A stretch of DNA of 64,000 nucleotides from Boseongicola sp. H5 (GCA_020622165.1 JACNMN010000006.1:1-64000); one strand, 5' to 3'; shown: positions 28,661-38,688, counted from the first letter of the stretch. Notes: a model not told the origin generated them from the sequence alone. A program made the numbers and translations.

Positions 28661-31600
28661 TCAGACCTTGGCCTTGGCGGGCGGCGTCGCCACCTGCACC
28701 TTTTGGGCCAGATCGCGGGCAATCGCGAAGGCGCCCTTGATCTTGTCGGCCTCGCTTGTCCAGTCGCGCCGGACCACGATCTTGTTGTCTCGGATCTTGG
28801 CCAGGCCGCGCTGATCCTGCACGAACTCCACCAGACCGGCCGGATTGGCGAATTTGTCGTTGTGAAACTGGATCGTGGCCCCCTTGGGCCCCGCGTCCAG
28901 CCGGGCGATCCCGGCCTGTTTGCACTTGGCCTTGATCCGGATGACCAGAAGCAGGGTGTTCACCTCGCGCGGCAGCTTGCCGAACCGGTCGATCAGTTCG
29001 GCAGCGAAGCCTTCCAGCTCCACCTTTGTGGTCAACTGGCTCAGACGCCGGTAAAGCCCCAGCCGGACATCCAGATCGGGCACATAGGCCTCCGGGATCA
29101 GAACCGGCACGCCCAGATTGATTTGCGGCGCCCACTGCCCGTCCTCGTCCAGGCGCGCCTCGCCCGCGCCCGAGCGGATACTGGCAATCGCCTCTTCCAG
29201 CATGGACTGGTAAAGCTCGAACCCGACTTCGCGGACATGGCCCGACTGCTCCTCGCCCACGATATTGCCCGCCCCGCGAATGTCGAGATCCTGGCTGGCA
29301 ATCGTGAAGCCCGCCCCAAGGCTGTCGAGGCTGCCCAGAACCCGCAGCCGCTTTTCCGCGGTCTGGCTCAGCTTCTGGCGCGGTTTCGTCGTTAGATAGG
29401 CATAGGCGCGGGTCTTGGCGCGGCCCACCCGGCCCCGTATCTGGTAGAGCTGCGCCAGCCCGAACCGGTCGGCCCGGTGGATGATCATCGTATTGGCTGT
29501 CGGAATGTCGATCCCGCTTTCGACGATGGTCGTGGCCAGCAGCACATCGTATTTGCCGTCGTAAAAGGCATTCATCCGATCGTCGAGCTCGCCCGCCGCC
29601 ATCTGGCCATGGGCCACGACATAGGACACCTCGGGCACCTGATCGGTCAGAAACGCCTCGATCTCGGGCAGATCCTGAATGCGCGGGACCACGTAGAAAC
29701 TCTGCCCCCCGCGATAATGCTCGCGAAGCAGCGCCTCGCGCAGGGTGACGCTATCGAACTCGCTGACATAGGTGCGGATCGCCAGCCGGTCGATGGGCGG
29801 GGTGCCGATCAGCGACAGGTCGCGGACGCCCGAGAGCGACATCTGAAGCGTCCGCGGGATCGGTGTGGCCGAGAGGGTCAGCACATGCACGTCCGAGCGC
29901 ATTTCCTTCAACCGTTCCTTGTGGGTCACGCCAAAGCGCTGTTCCTCGTCAATCACCAACAGGCCCAGGTTCCGGAACCGGATACCCTTGGCCAGAAGCG
30001 CATGGGTGCCAATGCAGATATCGACGCTGCCATCGGCCAGCCCCTTGCGGGTCTCCCCTGCTTCACGCGCTGGAACAAAGCGTGACAACTGCCTGACATT
30101 TATGGGGAAACCCCGAAACCTGTCGGAAAATGTCTTGGCGTGCTGCCGGGCCAGAAGCGTGGTCGGCGCAATCACCGCCACCTGCAGGCCCGAGGCCGCG
30201 GCGACGAAGGCCGCCCGCATCGCAACCTCCGTCTTGCCGAACCCGACATCCCCCACGACGAGCCGGTCCATCGGGCGGCCCTGGGCGAAATCCTCCATCA
30301 CGTCGGCGATGGCGGTCAGCTGGTCGTCGGTCTCCTCATAGGGGAAGCGGGCGGCGAACGCGTCCCACATGTCGCCCGGCGGTTCCAGAACCGGGGCCGA
30401 GCGCAGCTCCCGTTCCGCCGCGATGCGGATCAGCTTGTCGGCGATCTGGCGAATACGTTCCTTCAGCTTCGCTTTCTTGGCCTGCCATGCGCCCCCGCCA
30501 AGCTTGTCGAGCAGGCCTTCATCGTGGCCGTAGCGGCTCAGCAATTCGATATTCTCAACGGGCAGGAACAGCCGGTCGCCCCCGGCATATTCCAGCGCGA
30601 TGCACTCATGGGGCGCGCCCATGGCGGTCACCGTTTCAAGCCCAGTGTAACGACCGACCCCGTGATCGACATGAACGATCAGATCGCCGGGGCTCAGCGA
30701 CTGCGCTTCGGTCAGGTAATTCTCGGCGCGCTTCGTCTTGCGCTTGGGCCGGATCAGCCGGTCGCCCAGCACATCCTGCTCCGAGATCACGCTGAGCCCG
30801 CCGCCGGTGAACCCCTCCTCCAGCGGCCAGACCGCGAGGTTGAGACTGCCCGGCCCGGCGATGTCGCGCGCATCGGCGATCTCGACCGCGCCGACGACAC
30901 CCTGATCCTCCAGAAGACCGGCCAGCCGCTCGCGCGCACCCTCGGACCAAGAGGCGATGACAACCGCCGCCTTTTCACGTTGTACCTGAATATAATCCGA
31001 CAAGGCACCGAAAAGGCTTATGTTTTCCTGCTGGCGCTCGGGCGCGAAACTGCGCCCGATCCGCCCGCCCGCATCTGTCGTGCCGGGCCCGCTGGCCTGT
31101 GGTAACGGGGAAAACTGCACGACCCGGTGCCCGGCGATGGCCCGGTCCCATGCCGCGTCATCCAGATAAAGCTGCCCGGGCGGACAGGGCTTGTAGACCG
31201 AGTCGAGCCGGCCTTTCTGGGTCAATGCGGTCTTGCGGGTATCGTATTGATCTTCAATGCTTTCCCACCGCGCAAGACGCTGCGCATCGCTTTGCTCGTC
31301 CAGTGTGATGGTGGCCTTTGGCAGGTAGTCGAAAAGCGTTTCCAGCCGCTCGTGGAAAAACGGCAGCCAGTGTTCCACGCCGGCATGTTTTCGGCCCGCG
31401 CTGACCGCTTCGTAAAGCGGATCGTCGGTGCCCGCCGCGCCGAACTCGATCCGGTAGTTCTGCCGGAACCGGGTGATGGCGGGCTCGTCGAGGATCACTT
31501 CGGAAACGGGCGCAAGTTCCACCCGCTCCATCTTCTCGGTGGTGCGCTGCGTCGCCGGGTCGAACCGCCGCGCCCCGTCCAGCACGTCGCCGAAGAGATC

Positions 31601-32128
31601 CAGACGCACCGGGGTGCTTTCTCCGGGCGGCCAGACATCGATGATGCCGCCACGGACCGCATAGTCGCCGGGCTCCGTCACCGTGGGGCTTTGCACGAAG
31701 CCCATCCGGACAAGGAAGGTCTTGAGCGCGTCTTCGTCGATGCGCCCGCCGACGGTGGCGACGAAGGCCGCGTCCTGCAACAGTGCGCGCGGCGGAACGA
31801 ACTGGGTCGCCGCGCTGAGGGTCGTAAGCACGATGAACGGCCCCGACAGCCCGGCGGAAAGCGCGGCAAGCGTCGCCATGCGGCTGGCCGCGATCTCGGC
31901 ATTCGGCGAGACCCGGTCATAGGGCAGGCAATCCCAGCCCGGAAAGCGCAGGACCGGTACGCTCGGGTCGAAGAACGCAAGCGCCCTGGCCATGGCCGCA
32001 AGGCGTTTGTCGTCCCGCGCCACATGGCAGACGGGGCCGGTGCCCGCCGCCAGTTCGCGCAGGACAAGCGTGGCGTCAAAGCCCTCGGGCGCGCCACCGG
32101 TCAGGATATGGTCCGGGTTCGGGGTCAT
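28661..32128 (-). CDS. mfd: Transcription-repair coupling factor Mfd
   Basis: A 1155-aa translocase that removes RNA polymerase stalled at DNA damage and recruits UvrA. The N-terminal UvrB-like region (~1-350) is followed by the RNA-polymerase-interacting domain (~490-560, HVDHGVGRYTGLE) and the RecG-like helicase core. Walker A is GDVGFGKTE, the DEAD-like box is VIDEEQRFG, and motif VI lies in QIRGRVGRAKTRAYAYL. The C-terminal domain ends the protein. Full length for the family, with no disruption. It is followed by a convergent MFS gene. Confidence 0.97.
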   Translation of the reverse strand: MTPNPDHILTGGAPEGFDATLVLRELAAGTGPVCHVARDDKRLAAMARALAFFDPSVPVLRFPGWDCLPYDRVSPNAEIAASRMATLAALSAGLSGPFIVLTTLSAATQFVPPRALLQDAAFVATVGGRIDEDALKTFLVRMGFVQSPTVTEPGDYAVRGGIIDVWPPGESTPVRLDLFGDVLDGARRFDPATQRTTEKMERVELAPVSEVILDEPAITRFRQNYRIEFGAAGTDDPLYEAVSAGRKHAGVEHWLPFFHERLETLFDYLPKATITLDEQSDAQRLARWESIEDQYDTRKTALTQKGRLDSVYKPCPPGQLYLDDAAWDRAIAGHRVVQFSPLPQASGPGTTDAGGRIGRSFAPERQQENISLFGALSDYIQVQREKAAVVIASWSEGARERLAGLLEDQGVVGAVEIADARDIAGPGSLNLAVWPLEEGFTGGGLSVISEQDVLGDRLIRPKRKTKRAENYLTEAQSLSPGDLIVHVDHGVGRYTGLETVTAMGAPHECIALEYAGGDRLFLPVENIELLSRYGHDEGLLDKLGGGAWQAKKAKLKERIRQIADKLIRIAAERELRSAPVLEPPGDMWDAFAARFPYEETDDQLTAIADVMEDFAQGRPMDRLVVGDVGFGKTEVAMRAAFVAAASGLQVAVIAPTTLLARQHAKTFSDRFRGFPINVRQLSRFVPAREAGETRKGLADGSVDICIGTHALLAKGIRFRNLGLLVIDEEQRFGVTHKERLKEMRSDVHVLTLSATPIPRTLQMSLSGVRDLSLIGTPPIDRLAIRTYVSEFDSVTLREALLREHYRGGQSFYVVPRIQDLPEIEAFLTDQVPEVSYVVAHGQMAAGELDDRMNAFYDGKYDVLLATTIVESGIDIPTANTMIIHRADRFGLAQLYQIRGRVGRAKTRAYAYLTTKPRQKLSQTAEKRLRVLGSLDSLGAGFTIASQDLDIRGAGNIVGEEQSGHVREVGFELYQSMLEEAIASIRSGAGEARLDEDGQWAPQINLGVPVLIPEAYVPDLDVRLGLYRRLSQLTTKVELEGFAAELIDRFGKLPREVNTLLLVIRIKAKCKQAGIARLDAGPKGATIQFHNDKFANPAGLVEFVQDQRGLAKIRDNKIVVRRDWTSEADKIKGAFAIARDLAQKVQVATPPAKAKV

Positions 32129-32179
32129 GGGTCCGCGTCACCTACCGTGCCCCGCGCGGGTGTCAAGCGCGGTCCTGCC

Positions 32180-32707
32180 CTACATGCCTAGGGGATTGAC
32201 CCGGACATTCACCCACATGCCCCAGAAGGCGGTGATGAAGATGAAGACCACGCCCAGCATCTGCACGCCGATCCGGTGATATCTGAGCAAGCGGGGCACA
32301 TCCTGAAACCCGGTCGCCCGCAGCTTGCGCGCGGTCCGCACCGACCAGGCGCCCACCAGCGTCATCGGAAACATCAGCAGAAAGACGGCCTGGCAGAACT
32401 CCACATTGTAGATCCACCCCAGCACCGCGAGCCCGGTCAGGATGAAGGCGGCAAAGGCCGTGGCCCAGACGCCCGAGACCTCAACGATGGTCAGGATCCG
32501 GTTCACATTCACCCGCGCCAACACCGCCATGTCCTGAGTGCTGCGCTCATGCCCGCGATTTGCCCGCTGCACCATGTCATAGGGCACACCCAGCACCCAA
32601 TGGCTGACCGTGGACCACATCACGGCCAGCACGATCCAGTACCAAAGGTTCGAGAAGGATCTGAGATCGATCACTTCGCGTGCAAGATCGAGGAAGGGAA
32701 GGTCCAA
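32180..32707 (-). CDS. Conserved inner-membrane protein of unknown function
   Basis: About 175 aa with four predicted TM helices (near 20-40, 78-97, 108-124 and 148-168). DLRSFSNLWYWIVLAVMWSTVSHWVLGVPYDMV is a distinctive start of its membrane core. A TTG start at 32707 is proposed because related proteins begin a few residues before this motif and AGG lies ten bases upstream; an ATG at 32785 would add 26 unconvincing residues. Relatives in Rhodobacterales carry uninformative or doubtful names. It is divergent from hemB and lies next to mfd. Confidence 0.7.
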   Translation of the reverse strand: MDLPFLDLAREVIDLRSFSNLWYWIVLAVMWSTVSHWVLGVPYDMVQRANRGHERSTQDMAVLARVNVNRILTIVEVSGVWATAFAAFILTGLAVLGWIYNVEFCQAVFLLMFPMTLVGAWSVRTARKLRATGFQDVPRLLRYHRIGVQMLGVVFIFITAFWGMWVNVRVNPLGM

Positions 32708-32833
32708 GGACGCGCTGCCTGTTATAGCTGTTTTGGCGCACCATAGTTGCGGGGGTCCTTGGTTTCCAGCCTTGTGATGCGACATGGTTCATGGCACGGA
32801 TTTGTGGCAACAAAACCACGAAGGAGCATGGCC

Positions 32834-33832
32834 ATGCCAGCCAATCAGGGCCCATTCCCCCGCACCCGGTTCCGCCGCACCCGTGCCTCGGTTGCGCTGC
32901 GCAATCTGACCCGCGAGGCGGAGCTTTCGGTGAATGATCTGATCTGGCCGGTCTTCGTCTGCGCCGGCAAGGGCGAGCGGCAGCCGGTCGCCTCGATGCC
33001 CGGTGTGGAGCGCCTGAGCGTCGATCTTCTGGTGGAGGCGGCGCGGGAGGCGCACGGGCTGGGCATCCCCGCGCTCTGCATCTTTCCCTACACCGATCCG
33101 TCGCTGAAAACCGAGCTTTGCGAGGAGGCGTGGAACCCGGAAAACCTTTCCAATCAGGCGATCCGGGCGATCAGGGATGCGGTGCCCGACATCGCGATCA
33201 TGACCGATATCGCGCTCGACCCCTATAACGCCAATGGCCATGACGGGATCGTGCGCGATGGCATCATCGTGAATGACGAGACGGTCGAGGCGCTGGTGAA
33301 AATGGCCCTGGCCCAGGCCGAGGCGGGCGCCGATATCCTTGGCCCTTCGGACATGATGGACAGCCGGATCGGTGCGATGCGCGACGCGCTGGAGGCCGAG
33401 GGGCACGTGAATGTGACGATCATGTCCTACGCGGCGAAATTCGCCAGCGCCTATTACGGCCCGTTTCGGGATGCGGTGGGCGCGTCCGGCGCGCTGAAAG
33501 GCGACAAGAAGACCTATCAGATCGACCCGATGAACCGGCAGGAGGCCCTGCGCTGCGTCGAGCGGGACCTGTCCGAAGGGGCCGATATGGTGATGGTGAA
33601 ACCGGGGATGCCCTATCTTGATCTCTGCCGCGAGGTGAAAGACAGGTTCGGCGCGCCGACCTATGCCTATCAGGTCTCCGGTGAATACGCGATGATCGAG
33701 GCCGCGGCGGCCAATGGCTGGATCGACGGCGAAAAGGTCATGCTGGAAAGCCTGATGTCCTTCCGGCGCGCCGGGTGCGATGGCGTGTTGACCTATTTCG
33801 CACCCCGGGTCGCGCAGATTCTCAACCGATAG
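32834..33832 (+). CDS. hemB: Porphobilinogen synthase (delta-aminolevulinate dehydratase)
   Basis: A 332-aa enzyme joining two 5-aminolevulinate molecules to porphobilinogen for haem and bacteriochlorophyll. The two active-site lysines are Lys202 (SYAAKFASAYYGPFRDA) and Lys256 (VMVKPGMPYLD). The loop TDIALDPYNANGHDG has aspartates where zinc-dependent enzymes have cysteines, so this is the zinc-independent form. The start at 32834 is chosen because AAGGAG is seven bases upstream; the ATG two codons earlier is too close to it. Confidence 0.96.
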   Translation: MPANQGPFPRTRFRRTRASVALRNLTREAELSVNDLIWPVFVCAGKGERQPVASMPGVERLSVDLLVEAAREAHGLGIPALCIFPYTDPSLKTELCEEAWNPENLSNQAIRAIRDAVPDIAIMTDIALDPYNANGHDGIVRDGIIVNDETVEALVKMALAQAEAGADILGPSDMMDSRIGAMRDALEAEGHVNVTIMSYAAKFASAYYGPFRDAVGASGALKGDKKTYQIDPMNRQEALRCVERDLSEGADMVMVKPGMPYLDLCREVKDRFGAPTYAYQVSGEYAMIEAAAANGWIDGEKVMLESLMSFRRAGCDGVLTYFAPRVAQILNR

Positions 33833-33863
33833 TGGTCAGATAAGCAAGAACCCGCAGGTCTGG

Positions 33864-33893
33864 TGTCATTCGCGGATGACATCTTGTGTCTTT
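33864..33893 (+). terminator. Weak terminator after hemB
   Basis: TGTCAT (33864-33869) pairs with ATGACA (33876-33881) around a six-base loop and is followed by the T-rich TCTTGTGTCTTT. The stem is short, so efficiency is uncertain. Confidence 0.5.
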
Positions 33894-33913
33894 GCGCGTA
33901 ATAATATGCGCAA
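33892..33913. promoter_or_regulatory. Inverted repeat before the YSC84-type gene
   Basis: TTGCGC (33892-33897) and GCGCAA (33908-33913) flank an AT-rich ten-base centre. The dyad lies about 50 bases before the downstream start codon, where a promoter is expected, so it may be an operator. Confidence 0.35.
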
Positions 33914-33965
33914 TCCGGGCTGAAAGACCCGGGCAACGAGGCATAACAGACAGGCGGATTTTCCG

Positions 33966-34520
33966 ATGAGCAAACTCACCCGGCGACATTTTGTGGTAAC
34001 CGCGGCGGCCGTTCCCTTGGCAGCCTGCGGCAATGGCGTGGGATCCGACGGGGCATCGCGGCTGGATGCCCGCGTCGATAGCGCAATCCAGTTCATGTAT
34101 GACGAAGTGCCCGGCACGCAGGAGTTAAGCCTGAACGCCGCCGGCATGCTGGTCATGCCGCTGGTGACGCAGGCGGGCTTCGGGTTCGGCGGCTCCTACG
34201 GGCGTGGCGCGCTGCGCATCAACGGCGCCTCCGTCGATTACTACTCGGCGGTCTCCGGCAGCTTCGGCTTTCAGATCGGGGCGCAGCAATACGCCCATAC
34301 GCTCTTCTTCATGACCGATGCGGCGTTGAACGAGTTCCGGCGCAGCTCCGGTTGGGCGGTGGGGGCTGATGTGCAATATGCGGTGACTGACCAGGGCGCA
34401 AATCTGGGCGTGGATACGACCACGCTGCTCGATCCGGTCATCGCCGTGATCTACGGTCAGGCCGGTCTGATCGCAGGCGCGACCCTTGAAGGCACACGGT
34501 ATTCCCGCATCATTCCCTGA
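33966..34520 (+). CDS. YSC84/SYLF-domain lipoprotein
   Basis: A 184-aa secreted protein. The N-terminus SKLTRRHFVVTAAAVPLAAC combines a twin arginine (RRHFV) with a lipobox ending at Cys21, so it is probably exported by Tat and lipidated. The mature part (~40-184) is a SYLF/YSC84 domain, a lipid-binding fold, with repeated glycine-rich strands such as GFGFGGSYGRGALRING. Its bacterial function is not known. It stands between hemB and the acylase, 118 bases before the latter. Confidence 0.8.
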   Translation: MSKLTRRHFVVTAAAVPLAACGNGVGSDGASRLDARVDSAIQFMYDEVPGTQELSLNAAGMLVMPLVTQAGFGFGGSYGRGALRINGASVDYYSAVSGSFGFQIGAQQYAHTLFFMTDAALNEFRRSSGWAVGADVQYAVTDQGANLGVDTTTLLDPVIAVIYGQAGLIAGATLEGTRYSRIIP

Positions 34521-34638
34521 GCCGCCTCCGGCCTGAGAAAGCGTGACGCCGGGCCGCGCCGGTCCGGCTTTGCATTTGCCCGATATTGCCGCTAGGACCG
34601 GGGCTGATTTCGCATTCCGATCTTGGGGTAACTGCCTG

Positions 34639-37110
34639 ATGGGCGTCTTTCTTCGCTGGCTGGTCCGTCTTGTCACCGTGGTCGTCGCGGTGGCGGTTCT
34701 TGCCCTCGCAATCGCCTGGTGGATGGCGGGCCGCAGCCTGCCCGATTACGAGGCCGAGTGGCAGGTGCCCGGCATCACCGCCCCGGTGGAGATCGTCCGC
34801 TCGAACGCGAATGTCCCGCATATCTTCGGATCGACGGACCTGGATGTCTATTACGGTCTTGGCTTCGCCCACGCGCAGGATCGCCTCTGGCAGATGCTGA
34901 TGATCCGGCGCACGGCGCAGGGGCGCCTGTCGGAACTGTTCGGCGCGCGGACGCTGGAGATCGACATTCTGCTGCGGCAGCTCGATATCTATGGTCACGC
35001 CACCCGCTCGGTCGCGGCGCAGACCCCGGAAACCATCGCCGCGCTGGAGGCCTATGCCGCCGGTGTGAACGCTTGGCTGGAACTTGTCGGCGCCGAGGCG
35101 CTTGGCCGGGGTGCGCCGGAGCTGTTTCTTTTCGCGCCCGAGATTTCGCCCTGGCGACCGGCGGACAGTATCGCGATCACCATGATGATGGCGTTGCAAC
35201 TGGCCAGCCATCAGGAAGAGGAAGTGTTGCGCGCCCGGGCCTCGCTTGCGCTCGACGATGCCGCACGGCTGGCGGATCTCATGCCCGATGTCCCGGGCGA
35301 AGGTATCGCCGCCCTGCCCGACTACGCGAGCTTCTTCGATGTCCCGATGCCGCAATTCGCAAGTGGCGCAACCGGCCCGCGCGACCCGCTATATCCGACC
35401 GCGCCGCGCGGTCTGGGCGGCGCGTCCAACGCATGGGCGGCGGCGCCGGCCCGCTCGGCGGCGGGCGGAGCGTTGCTTGCCAATGATCCGCACCTCGGCC
35501 TCAGCGCGCCGACACTCTGGTATCTCGCCCGGCTGGAGCTGTCGACCGGCGGGGTGATCGGGGCCAGCATCCCCGGCATGCCGGTGATCCTCGCCGGGCG
35601 CTCCGACCGGCTCGGCTGGGGGATCACCTCTTCCTACATGGACGATATCGATCTCTTCGTCGAAGAGCTGAACCCGGACAATCCCCAGCAATACCGTACG
35701 CCCGACGGCTGGGCCGATTTCGAAACCCGCCGCACGATCATCGAGATCGCCGATGCGCAGCCCGTCACCATCACGCTTCGCTGGACGGAAAACGGCCCCG
35801 TGCTGCCGGAGGACGCCTGGAACGTGGGCACCGTCACGCCGCCCGGCCATGTGATGAGCATCGCCTGGACCGCGCTGAGCGACCGGAACACCTCTATCCA
35901 GACCGGGCTGGAGCTGATGCGCGCGGGCTCCGTGGCCGAAGGGATCGCGGCGGGCGAAGCCTTCGTTGCGCCGTCCCAGAACCTGACGCTGGCGGACGCG
36001 GACGGGAACATCGCCCTGCAGACGATCGGCCATATGCCGTGGCGGTTGCCGGGGCATCAAAGCCTCGGGCGTATCCCCGCGCCGGGCTGGATCGCGGAAA
36101 ACAGGTGGCAGGGCGTAACCCAGTATTTCGCCAATCCCAGCTTCGAGAATCCCGAAGGCGGGATCCTCGGCAACACCAACAACAAGCTGGTGGATAGGGA
36201 TTTTCCGCTCCACGTCTCCTACAGCTGGGGCGATACGCAGCGCGTGACCCGCTGGCAGCGCCTGATGCAGGCCCGTCAGGTGCATACCCGCGACAGTTTC
36301 ATCGAGGCGCAGCTCGATACCGTGTCCGCCGCCGCGCGCAACATCCTGCCGCTGGTGGCCCGCGATCTTTGGTTGAGCGGCGAGGCCGCCGCCGACGGCA
36401 CCCCCGAACGCCGCCGCCAGAGAGCCCTGCAATTGCTGGCGGACTGGAATGGCGAGATGAACGAACATCTGCCCGAGCCCCTGATTTATGCGGCCTGGAT
36501 GCGGGAATTGCAGCAGCGTCTGATCCGCGACGATATCGGGCCGCTTGCCAATGAGTTCCTGAAGATCGAGCCCCTGTTTCTGGAACGGGTCTTCCGGGAT
36601 GTGGACGGCGCGGCGATCTGGTGCGACATCCGCCCTTCCACCGCCCGGGAAACCTGTACCGACATCGCCAGACTGGCGCTTGACGGTGCCCTGCAATGGC
36701 TGGAGGAGCGATACGGGCCCGGCGTCGAAAGCTGGCGATGGGGGGCCGCCCACGAGGCCCGGCACGACCACCAGGTTCTGGGCGATACGGCCTTGTTTTC
36801 ATGGGTCGTGAACATTCGACAGCCCACATCGGGCGGGGATTTCACGTTGCAGCGGGCGGCGACACCGGGCACCCTGCCCGATCCGTTTCTGAACACCCAT
36901 TCGGCGGGATATCGCGGGGTTTACGATTTCGCCGATCCCGACAGTTCCGTCTTCATCATCGCCACCGGGCAATCCGGCCACCCGCTCAGCCCCTATTACG
37001 ACGATCTGGGAGAGCTGTGGCGGCGGGGCGAATACATCCCCATGTCGCTGGATCCGGAGCTTGCGCGGGCCGGCAATATCGGGGTGACCGTGCTGACGCC
37101 CCGCCCGTGA
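34639..37110 (+). CDS. Penicillin-acylase-family N-terminal-nucleophile hydrolase
   Basis: An 823-aa precursor. One N-terminal TM or signal-anchor helix (5-28) exports it. The A-chain region is followed by the autocleavage site GLGGASNAW, where Ser263 would become the N-terminal nucleophile of the ~560-residue B chain; the following Asn and NDPHLGLSAP are conserved. The family cleaves amide bonds of penicillins or acyl-homoserine lactones; the real substrate is unknown, and quorum-signal degradation is one option. A longer upstream frame overlaps non-coding DNA and is rejected. Confidence 0.87.
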   Translation: MGVFLRWLVRLVTVVVAVAVLALAIAWWMAGRSLPDYEAEWQVPGITAPVEIVRSNANVPHIFGSTDLDVYYGLGFAHAQDRLWQMLMIRRTAQGRLSELFGARTLEIDILLRQLDIYGHATRSVAAQTPETIAALEAYAAGVNAWLELVGAEALGRGAPELFLFAPEISPWRPADSIAITMMMALQLASHQEEEVLRARASLALDDAARLADLMPDVPGEGIAALPDYASFFDVPMPQFASGATGPRDPLYPTAPRGLGGASNAWAAAPARSAAGGALLANDPHLGLSAPTLWYLARLELSTGGVIGASIPGMPVILAGRSDRLGWGITSSYMDDIDLFVEELNPDNPQQYRTPDGWADFETRRTIIEIADAQPVTITLRWTENGPVLPEDAWNVGTVTPPGHVMSIAWTALSDRNTSIQTGLELMRAGSVAEGIAAGEAFVAPSQNLTLADADGNIALQTIGHMPWRLPGHQSLGRIPAPGWIAENRWQGVTQYFANPSFENPEGGILGNTNNKLVDRDFPLHVSYSWGDTQRVTRWQRLMQARQVHTRDSFIEAQLDTVSAAARNILPLVARDLWLSGEAAADGTPERRRQRALQLLADWNGEMNEHLPEPLIYAAWMRELQQRLIRDDIGPLANEFLKIEPLFLERVFRDVDGAAIWCDIRPSTARETCTDIARLALDGALQWLEERYGPGVESWRWGAAHEARHDHQVLGDTALFSWVVNIRQPTSGGDFTLQRAATPGTLPDPFLNTHSAGYRGVYDFADPDSSVFIIATGQSGHPLSPYYDDLGELWRRGEYIPMSLDPELARAGNIGVTVLTPRP

Positions 37111-37165
37111 AGGTATATCAATTGCAGATCAATTCGGATGGGCCGCGCCGGAAGGGTCGCGCCGC

Positions 37166-38458
37166 TCAGAGCCGCCGGAAGGCGCGTTCCTGACGGTCCG
37201 TCCAGTTGACGACGAGATGGGTGCCGCCTTCGCCCTGCTCCTCGGTCTCCACGACGCCCTGTTCGAAAAGCCAGGCCCGTTTCCGGCCCTCCGCATGCGG
37301 CAGGTCCAGATCGGTCCGGTGGCGGGGCGGCGAGAGGGTGTGGGAGATATCGGCCAGAAGGCCCGCCAGCCCCTGCCCGGTGATGGCGGAGATCGCATGC
37401 ACGCCGTCGCGCCGCGCGGCGATCGCGCCCAGTTCCTCGGCCCGGTCCGCCGGCAGCCGGTCGATCTTGTTCCAGACCTCGATCGCGGGGGCGGTGTCCC
37501 GGACGCCAAGCTCGGCCAGGATCGCGGCCACATCCCCGGCCTGGGCTTCGGTTTCGGGGTGGGAGATGTCGCGCACATGGACGATCAGATCGGCATCCAG
37601 CACCTCTTCCAGCGTGGCGCGGAAGGCGGCGACCAGTTGCGGCGGCAGATCGCTGATGAAGCCCACCGTGTCCGACAGGATTATCTCGGACCCGTCGGGC
37701 AGGACCACGGCGCGCATGGTCGGGTCGAGCGTGGCAAACAGCATGTCCTTGGCCATCACCTCGGCGCCAGTCAGCCGGTTGAACAATGTGGACTTGCCGG
37801 CATTGGTGTAGCCCACCAGGGCCACGATGGGATACGGCACCTTGGCCCGCGCCGCACGGTGAAGCGCGCGCGTCTTGACGACCTTGCCCAATTGCCGGCG
37901 GATGCGGGTGACCGCATCGTCGATCGCGCGCCTGTCCGCCTCGATCTGGGTCTCACCGGGGCCGCCGACAAAGCCGAGCCCGCCACGCTGACGTTCCAGA
38001 TGGGTCCAGGCCCTGACAAGGCGCGTGCGCTGATAGCTGAGCGCGGCCAGTTCCACCTGCAACACGCCTTCGCGGGTGCGGGCCCGGTCGGCGAAAATCT
38101 CCAGGATCAGACCGGTCCGGTCGAGCAGCTTGACGCCCCATTCCTTTTCGAGATTGCGCTGCTGCACGGGCGTGACCGGCCCGTCGATCAGAACCAGCCC
38201 GGCCTCAAGCTCCTCGATTCGGGTTTTCAGCTCGGCGATCTTGCCCGTTCCGAACAGAAGCCCCGGCTGCGCCTTGGGCAATCGCACGACCTCGGCGCCC
38301 GCTACCACCAGATCGGGCAGCGCCGCGGCCAGCGCCACAGCCTCCTCCAGCGCCGGGCCGGGGCTGCGGCGGCTGCGGTCGGTCTGGATGTCGGGGTGAA
38401 GCACAAGGGCCCGCATCATCGGGCCTTGGGTGTCGGTGCTCAGCGAGTTATCGCTCAC
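37166..38458 (-). CDS. hflX: Ribosome-dissociating GTPase HflX
   Basis: A 430-aa GTPase. The N-terminal HflX domain (~15-180) contains the glycine-rich [19 protein letters not shown]; the G domain has P-loop GYTNAGKST (216-224), [10 protein letters not shown] and NKIDRLP. HflX splits 70S ribosomes stalled under heat stress. The start is GTG at 38458, whose GTGA overlaps the hfq stop codon, so translation is coupled to hfq; the open frame further upstream overlaps hfq and is not used. hfq-hflX is a conserved neighbourhood. Confidence 0.94.
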   Translation of the reverse strand: MSDNSLSTDTQGPMMRALVLHPDIQTDRSRRSPGPALEEAVALAAALPDLVVAGAEVVRLPKAQPGLLFGTGKIAELKTRIEELEAGLVLIDGPVTPVQQRNLEKEWGVKLLDRTGLILEIFADRARTREGVLQVELAALSYQRTRLVRAWTHLERQRGGLGFVGGPGETQIEADRRAIDDAVTRIRRQLGKVVKTRALHRAARAKVPYPIVALVGYTNAGKSTLFNRLTGAEVMAKDMLFATLDPTMRAVVLPDGSEIILSDTVGFISDLPPQLVAAFRATLEEVLDADLIVHVRDISHPETEAQAGDVAAILAELGVRDTAPAIEVWNKIDRLPADRAEELGAIAARRDGVHAISAITGQGLAGLLADISHTLSPPRHRTDLDLPHAEGRKRAWLFEQGVVETEEQGEGGTHLVVNWTDRQERAFRRL

Positions 38459-38688
38459 TCTTCCCCGTCGTAAAGGTTTATCGGCTGTGCAGGCATCACG
38501 GTGGAAATCGCGTGCTTGTACACGAGTTGCGATTGTCCGTCGCGGCGCAGAAGAACACAAAAATTATCGAACCAGGTAATCACACCCTGCAACTTGACGC
38601 CGTTGATCAGGAAAATCGTGACCGGAACCTTTGTTTTGCGGACATGATTAAGGAATGCGTCCTGCAGATTTTGCTTATTTTCGGCCAT
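38455..38688 (-). CDS. hfq: RNA chaperone Hfq
   Basis: A 77-aa Sm-like protein. The Sm1 motif is in [32 protein letters not shown] and the Sm2 motif is [12 protein letters not shown]. It lacks the long flexible C-terminal tail of E. coli Hfq (102 aa), as usual in alphaproteobacteria. Hfq joins small RNAs to their mRNA targets, which matters here because a candidate sRNA lies in the same window. The start MAENKQN is chosen over the longer open frame. Its stop overlaps the hflX start. Confidence 0.96.
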   Translation of the reverse strand: MAENKQNLQDAFLNHVRKTKVPVTIFLINGVKLQGVITWFDNFCVLLRRDGQSQLVYKHAISTVMPAQPINLYDGEE

